The notes under the pieces: generated by a model
Databases searched by the model: none
Told to the model about the DNA's origin: nothing
What the model saw: only the letters and a program-made list of their open reading frames with translations
Origin: Berberis thunbergii
Lineage: Eukaryota > Streptophyta > Magnoliopsida > Ranunculales > Berberidaceae
Assembly: GCA_003290165.1 (NCBI GenBank)
Contig: QNQO01000522.1
Span: 186,001-250,000, forward strand
Reading direction: 5' to 3'
DNA: 64,000 nucleotides
In this document: piece after piece, positions 57,540 through 64,000 of the stretch
Layout: each line of letters starts with the position of its first letter
Numbering within the stretch: position 1 is the stretch's first letter
Position numbers and translations under genes: made by a program

Positions 57540-60252
57540 GACATTGTCCTCAATGTTAAAACACCCTGTTATAATGATGAGGGAGGGGAAAAAATAAACT
57601 AACAACCAAGCAAAACATAATACGGAAATAATAAAAAGTAAGCAAGGAAGGGACTTAACTGAATTTCTATAACTCGTGAGAGCCTTAGCATACAGTTCTC
57701 CTCTGCACTTTGGGTTACCTCCCAACTAGTATTAAGTTTATAGTCTTCAGCTAGATTGTGTGACTCATATGCCATGTACTCAACGGAATGGAGAGTCAAG
57801 TTCTCATCTCTAGGCTCAAAGCTCATCTCAATGTATGGTTTCACTCTGTGTCCATTCACTTTGGATGTTAGATTTTTATTTTTGCTATTTTTGATGGCCC
57901 AGTAAGCTTTATGTTCCCACTCTACCGATAGGTGACATGTTTTCCCCAAAACCACCCTATATGGAGACATGCCAATAGGGTCTTATAAGCAGTCCTATAT
58001 ATAGGCCCACAACAGATCATTCAATCATCGCGACCAATCTTTTATTTGAGTATTCACTGTCTTCTCTATGATTTTTTAATCTCTCTATTATTTATCTCCA
58101 CATGACCACTAACTTGAGGATGATATGGAGTGCCAATCTCATGTGTAATCTCACAGTTTTTCCTCAAGGAATAAAAAAAGGTTGGTTATTGAAATGGCTA
58201 CCTCCGTCACTTATTATTGCCTTAGGTGTCCCAAACCAAGTAAATATGTTATCCTGAAAAAACTGCACAACTTTGTGATCATTAGTCTTTTGAGGGGACA
58301 ACCTTGACCCATTTAGACACATAATCCACACCCATCCAAATATATAAATAACCAAATGAGTTAGAAAATGGACCCATGAAGGCAATACTCCACACATCAA
58401 AGAGTTCCACCACAATAATGTTTTGCAGCGACATTTGATTCCTGGAGGAGATGTTTTCCTGTCTGTTAGTATCTAACGCAAGATCTGTAAAACGAAAAAG
58501 CATTTTAAAATATACTAGGCCAATAGAAAATAGATTGGAGTACCTTCAGTGTTGTTCTCTTGGCTCCAAAATGCCCGCCACGTGCAAACTGATGACAATG
58601 ATGTAGGATACTCATATGTTCCTCCTCTTTACACACCTTTGAATGATCTAGTTAGGACAAAATTTGAACAAATATGGCTCGTCCCAATGGTAGTACCTTG
58701 ACATTGACATCAACCACTTCCTTTCCTGGCTAGACATCCCTGGAGGAAAAACTTTAGTAGTTATATAATTAACAATATTTTCATACCAACGAAGTGGTAC
58801 CTCTATTGTGAATAATTGCTTTTCCGGAGATGATTCACTCAAGGGAAGTTCATTCCCTTTATCATTATGAAGTAACTAGGATAAGTGATCAAATCTCTAA
58901 CCTAAAACTGCACCCAAAGAAAAATCACTTGCATTGCACATAATTTGAAATGGAAGGTTCCAATTAGGTGTCATCATAATTGGTTCAGACATGACTAACC
59001 TTTTCAAATCAGAGAAGGAAGTCATGCAATCTTCTGTCCATATAAACTCAACATCGATCCTTAGCAACGTACAAATAGGTATAGAAATCTTGGAAAAGTC
59101 TTATATGAATATTCTATAAAATCCCGTGTGCCCTAAGAAGCTTCACACCCCCTTATAGATATAGGATGTGGTAATTTGGAGATGATGTCGATCTTTGCCT
59201 TGTCCACTTCAATGCCTCTACTAGAAATGACAAGACCTAACAAAATTCCATGTTGTACCATGAAATGATATTTTTTTTCCTAATTCAACACTAAATTGCA
59301 GTCTTCACATCTCTTAAGGACAAACTTCAATTGGTGAAGGCATTCATCAAAGTTAGAACCAAAAACACTAAAATCATCCATAAATACCTCGGTGAACCAC
59401 TCCACCATGTCCGAGAATATGCTCATCGTACACCTCTAAAATGTGGCAGATGCATTACATAACCCGAATGACATCCTCTTGAGTAAGGCTAGGGAACCAG
59501 GTTTTGCAACCAGATTCTCCAACCAGGATGATGTGGTATCACATAAGAGTTTTTACTTCCTCGAGATACACATAAACACTTTGAGGATTTCATCATTCTT
59601 TCAAGATCATGCCACGTCACCCTGATTGCATAACATGGTTTCCTAGCATTTTCCCATCATCTTATATGCATGTGTTATAAGGGCATGCTCCATATTCAGC
59701 TTTGTGAAGTTATGAGTGATGATAGCCTCTAGTGGATCAACCCTATGCACCTGATAAACATGCTCAACAACACTTTGAACAACATCAATATTAAAACAAT
59801 CATGTTTATCATGTGATAATTTTTATTATCAAATACCTTAAATTTTATCTTTTCACCATTTGCTTTCATGTTTATAGTACCATTTTAACACAAACTTTCG
59901 TATCAGTAATATGCATAAAGGGTCTTCCTAAAATAATAGGCAAAAATGATAGCGTAGAAAGTTCTTCCATATCTAAGACAATAAAATCCACAGGTAATGT
60001 AAATTGATTTACCTGAACCAAGACATCCTCTAAAATGCCTCTAGGTCTTTTAATGTTTTTGTCTGTCAACTGCAATGAAATTGAGGTTGGTTTAAGTTCC
60101 ACCAACTTCAATTTCTCATAAACTGTGTACAGCAGCAAATTGATGCTAGCTCCTAAATCAAGCAGAGCGTGTTCAAGGATTTCATTACCAATTCTGCAAG
60201 GAATAGTAAAACTGCCTGGAAATTTTAGCCTTGGTGGTAATTTTCTCAACAA
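57540..60252 (-). pseudogene. Athila-like protease, RT and integrase
   Basis: Protease: ALLDLGASINLLLYTVYEKL with the D-L-G triad usual in Athila, then PIILGRPFM. RT: EVFMDDFSVFGSNFDECLHQ and GIEVDKAKIDIISKLPHP. Integrase: zinc-finger region with GGHFGAKRTTLKVLQ, then [61 protein letters not shown] and KAYWAIK, diagnostic of Athila elements. The parts lie in different frames with several stops, so it is inactive. Confidence 0.85.
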
Positions 60253-60726
60253 AATCGCATTTATTTCTTCGTTTCAATGCAACTTTCTCATATTCTTAAA
60301 ATTCTCTTTTGTGAGTACAATAATTCATTAACAACTTGGCATGACATGAAATCTTTTGAATTGCAGCAAGTGAAATAATATCAATTTTTCTATTTTCTTT
60401 AAAGTTCAAAAATATCAAGAATTTGGTTATCTTTTTTTTGTTTGACTAACCTTTGAGGGAAGGGTGGGAATATCACCTTCTTCTTCTCACTTACCTCGTT
60501 GGAATGTGTGGTTTTTGTAGGATTTGTTTCCATTTTTCTTCCCCATTCTCATCCATTCCCACCTGTTGTCAATAACTTTTCCACTCCTAAGGACTGTCAC
60601 GGCCTTGAGCTACTCCATTATCTAGGGTTGGGTATGGTTTGTGCTAGAATATCTCCGTTCTTTCTCTCACTCAACTCCATGGCTGTTTGACCTACTTGTG
60701 CCTCCAATCTTTGAATGACTTGACCG

Positions 60727-61920
60727 TAGGGATGGCAACGGGGCGGATTTAAGCAAATCCATCCCCGCCCCGCTGAGAATTGCAGGGATTAAAATCCGCC
60801 CCGCATATCCGTTTGGTATTATTTTTCAAAACCGCCCCCGCCCTAGACGGATTTGCGGATATCCGCCCCGCCCCAGATATCCGCATGAAAATTTCTTTCA
60901 TTACAGTTTTATGATTATTTATACATTAAAAAAAAACATACAACAAATTAAAAAAAAATCAGATATCTGAATCTCTAATATAAACAAATTACAACAAATT
61001 ACAAAAAAAAAACGATCTAAAAATTACAACAAATTCGATCTAAAATTACAACAAATTACCAAAAAAAAAATCAGATCTGATCTGAACTCTAAGATCGAGA
61101 TCAGATCTGATGAGATCGAAATCGAGATCGGATCCGAGATCGAGATCTGATGAGATTCTGATCTGATTAGATCGAGGTTTGATCTGATGAGATCGAGGTC
61201 TGATCTGATGAGATCAGATCAGATATGATCTCTGATCACATCTGAGATCTGATCTAAGATCAAATCTGATCAGATCTTAGATCTGGGAAGGAGAAGGAGA
61301 AGGAGAAGGATAAGGGGTGACGACCGCCTTCGCCGTGATCTTGATCTTCAAATAGAGATCTCTCTGCGAGGGAGGCAGATCGCGCGGTGTGAGGGGAGAA
61401 GGGAGGCAGATCGCGGCGTGAGGGAGAAGAAAAGACGAAGGGACACGACCTGACGACCTTTGTTGTGATGAAGGACTGGACAAGAGAGAGACCTCGCTGT
61501 GACGAAGGACCGGAGACGAGAGAGAAAGGGGTAGGAACAAGACTGGACTGGAGACGAGAGAGAGACGGGTGCTCTCTGCTTTTGCTCCTCTTCCCCTGTT
61601 TGTTTGAACTGAAAAAATGAAGTGAAGAGTGATTGAGAGAGAGAGGTCAGAGGAAAGGTGAGACTGTGAGAGGCTGAGGCAGAAGAGAGATGTAGGTTTT
61701 TTTTTCGCATTTAAAGTGTTGAGGGTATTTTTGTAATATTAACACTTAAACGGATACCCGCGGGGCGGATATGGCCAAATCCGTATCCGCCCCGAATATT
61801 TAATGGATGTTGTTTGGATATCCGTATCCACCCCAAAATCCGTTTAGGCATATCCAAAATCGCCCCAAAAGTATTGGGTGGGGCGGATATTCGTGAAAAT
61901 CCGCTCCACTGCCATCCCTA
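60727..61920. mobile_element. Non-autonomous hAT-like element in the Athila gag
   Basis: 1194 bp with terminal inverted repeats (TAGGGATGGCA inward from both ends) and a perfect 8-bp target duplication CTTGACCG (60719-60726, 61921-61928). Subterminal zones have many GGGGCGGAT/ATCCGCCCCG motifs; the interior is a GATC/AGATCTGATGAGATC-rich tract (about 61075-61280) followed by a GAGAGA/TCTCTC-rich tract. No transposase or recognisable captured gene. Confidence 0.9.
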
Positions 61921-62269
61921 CTTGACCGGTTTAAGCATTGGTCTGTTGTTGTATAGTCTAAAACTGAAATGTGGCATATTCAAGACCATCATTTTTCTGC
62001 TCAGGATTGGGTTGTACCCTTTATGGTGGTTTTTGAAAATTTTATTTCCCTACTGTAAATTTCTCTACTGGCCTTGTGGTTTTAGATTGTTTTGGTTTCC
62101 ACTCCAAGCAAAATTGGGGTGATTTCTCCACCTTAAATTGTAAGTATTGGAATAGGGATTGTTCTTGGGTGGATAGTTGTTTTGTCCCACAAAGTTTGCA
62201 TGCTCCCATTCTGTAAAAGAAGACATAGGACAAGTCTTAGTAGTATGATTAGAACAAGAAGATATAGTA

Positions 62270-62541
62270 CATACTTCAACTTGAGCACACCCACAGGAAT
62301 AGACTTGGGAAACTTCTTCCATAGTTTTAGAATCTTCATCTTCTTCCCAACTCCAATGTCTGTTGTCTTGTATCAACGCAATTTTCTTTTAACATATAAC
62401 ACATACTTACACTTGAGGGCACCAGTAGGAATAGACTTGGACAACTTCTTTATGGATTTTAAGGGAATCCATAGTTTTTGAATCTTCACCTTCTTCCCAA
62501 CTCCAATGTTCGTCGTCTTGTATTGGTGCTATTTTCTTTTC
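62270..62541. repeat. ~125-140-bp tandem duplication in the Athila gag region
   Basis: Two copies share ACTTGAG, AGGAATAGACTTGG, CTTCACCTTCTTCCCAACTC and ATTTTCTTTT blocks (about 62276-62394 and 62411-62541). Confidence 0.8.
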
Positions 62542-62600
62542 CACTGAACCTGTAGGTTGTAGGACTCAACCTTTTTGTTCCAAACATTATTGTCACAGTA

Positions 62601-64000
62601 GCACAATTCCATCTCCTTAGGAGATCTAGGGTTTGGCTAGCTCAAACTAAATCAATTCTACAGAACATACCTCTAAGTGGGAAGTAGTGCGTCTTTCAAG
62701 AACCCTACAATCTCTAGAACAACTAGTTGGTAGATATAGGTTGGAAAAAGCTCGGCAAGATCAAGAATAATCTTGTCCATTGCCAAAAGAAACAAAAAAG
62801 TTTAGACTACTGCTGAGGCAATGTTGTACTTTTATTAACCTAATATATAAGCTTCTAAATGTACATTTTAACTCTCAAATGCTTAAGATCAAACAAATAG
62901 TGTAGGTATCAAGAACAAGATCATTCCCATGACAATTGGATTAATTGTGTTTAAAATAATTTTCCTAACATTACTATAATGAAACCTAATAATTAATTGA
63001 ATATGAAAAGTTAATGACAAAAACTAAATGTAAAATTAAATAAGTTCAAATAATGAGAAAATAAGTTCGGATTCAATATGCGCTACTAGGCATCTTCCCT
63101 TGAACAACAAAATGCACAATGATACAAACTAAATTTCAATGCTCAAATTTTGCCAACCTAAGGGCATAGGTGTCAACTCCCTAAGCTATGAATTTCCCTA
63201 AACACCGAATTAGGCATGGGTATCCACTCTAACTCTTTTCATTCTCAAGGTATTTAGCATGGTATTTACTAAGGTGCACCTTAAAAACACAAAAATCAAT
63301 GGAAATCGACAAAAGCGCAAAACCCAAACACATGGTATTTATTTCGGTCATTCATGCTGATTAATTCCAACAAATGATCTTACTTGGTTCTTTTTGTCAC
63401 TTAACATAGGCATAAGACTCGGTTATCTAAATTTACCCATGTAACAATCCTCATAAAAATCACACATATGGTGATCAAGCATAAAAAGAAATCCATATAA
63501 AGGGTGAAATTAAAAAAATTAATCAATTGAACATTTTAAAAATAGTGTAGCAAGGCTTGTCAAAATTCTCACTGAGTCATAATTAGTGCTTCAATCTATC
63601 CCTAACTAAAGTGTTTAGTTACACATAATGCATGCTAAAACAATTATTTAAATAAAACATAGGAGAGTTTAGAAAATAAACAAACTGGGCAATGTGGTGG
63701 TGTGAGAGAAAATCGAGGGGTGAAAATAGTGAAAGAAGAAATTCATTTCATTTTTTCCCTCCTTCATTCTTCTTCTCCTTCTTCCCTGCATCAGTTCACA
63801 AATGGAGCAACCCACAGCCGCAAGGAATCACGAAACAACAGCAACAATAAACAAATCACATTGGTTCCAGCTCCATCTTTATGCAAAAAGAAGCAGCCAA
63901 TCAAGCTCATAGCTACCTAGATCAAATGCAATAAGGAGAACTCGAGCTTCAAGCACACATCAGGAGATCACATCCAACTTGCAAGTTCGATTGTAGTTAC
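62601..64000. other. Unassigned AT-rich sequence at the right edge
   Basis: No gene or element recognised. Between 63750 and 63850 there is a TTCTTC-rich stretch that could be a 5' leader of a gene beyond the window, but no supporting coding region is seen. Confidence 0.4.

Larger units (their letters stand above)
60253..62560 (-). pseudogene. Athila-like gag remnant, interrupted by a hAT-like element
   Basis: Contains SNTYNLRWRNHPNFAWSGNQ (the usual Athila Gag motif, near 62140), preceded by a C-x-x-C..H..C knuckle region, and on the other side of the 60727-61920 insertion VIQRLEAQVGQTAMEL, also an Athila Gag motif. The insertion falls between these. Stops and frameshifts are frequent. Confidence 0.75.
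57480..62600 (-). mobile_element. Element F: Athila-like Ty3/gypsy remnant
   Basis: Minus-strand order: Gag zinc-knuckle region (62560-62065), hAT-like insertion (60727-61920), end of gag, protease (60252-59872), RT with FMDD (59383-59372), integrase (58842-57599), and a terminal GAGGACAATGT motif followed by a purine-rich stretch near 57545, which is typical after Athila pol. Neither LTR was recognised. Confidence 0.8.

Noticed and set aside
61277..61710. Serine/leucine-rich open frames on the minus strand
   Set aside because: Low-complexity translation of GAGA/TCTC-rich DNA inside the hAT-like element; no domain recognised.
63702..63920. 72-codon open frame at the right edge
   Set aside because: Serine/lysine-rich, no recognisable motif; could be leader sequence of a gene outside the window but unsupported.
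1..64000. tRNA or rRNA genes
   Set aside because: No cloverleaf-type B-box (GGTTCGAATCC) context or rRNA-like sequence was recognised on either strand.

Overview
This is nuclear DNA of a flowering plant, most likely a woody eudicot. It is AT-rich, its one host gene has spliceosomal introns, and most of the rest is nested, decaying LTR retrotransposons (Copia, Tat-like Ty3/gypsy and Athila-like Ty3/gypsy) with hAT-like elements and MITEs. I see no rRNA or tRNA gene, CRISPR array or bacterial-style operon. All calls come from reading the sequence and from remembered family motifs; no database search was run.

Layout. 1-1056: 5' end of a minus-strand Copia element. 1820-5413: the only intact host gene, a six-exon IQ67-domain (IQD) calmodulin-binding protein on the minus strand, with a MITE in intron 4 and a tandemly duplicated exon-intron unit at its 5' end. 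5998-6982: a hAT-like element carrying a captured Agenet/Tudor gene fragment. 7830-11895: a second Copia copy of the same family, 3'-truncated. 11897-18336: mostly unassigned AT-rich DNA with a TA microsatellite, a foldback MITE (16455-16783) and a long inverted repeat (17388-17965). 18342-35527: retrotransposon A, interrupted by retrotransposon D (22798-31458). 36257-54799: retrotransposon C, interrupted by retrotransposon B (42510-50743) and by a hAT-like insertion (37206-37935). 54883-56585: truncated retrotransposon E. 57480-62600: Athila-like remnant F with a hAT-like insertion (60727-61920). 62600-64000: nothing recognised.

Elements A-E form one interacting set. Family 2 (C, D) has gag, protease, RT, RNase H and integrase. 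Family 1 (A, B, E) has related gag and protease but, in A and B, no pol; its protease motif carries Arg in place of the catalytic-loop Gly in both copies. The natural reading is that family 1 is non-autonomous and was mobilised in trans. Both families carry, between the internal coding region and the 3' LTR and on the opposite strand, an accessory gene of the 'putative gypsy-type transposase' kind. Each copy has its own TATA-like box about 88-107 bp upstream of the start position. In family 1 the accessory gene has a 70-76 bp intron, which family 2 lacks. Family 1 also carries tandem arrays downstream of the accessory gene: 179 bp period in A, about 127 bp in B, from the same ancestral monomer. 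The insertions are reciprocal: D (family 2) sits in A (family 1), and B (family 1) sits in C (family 2), so both families were active over overlapping times.
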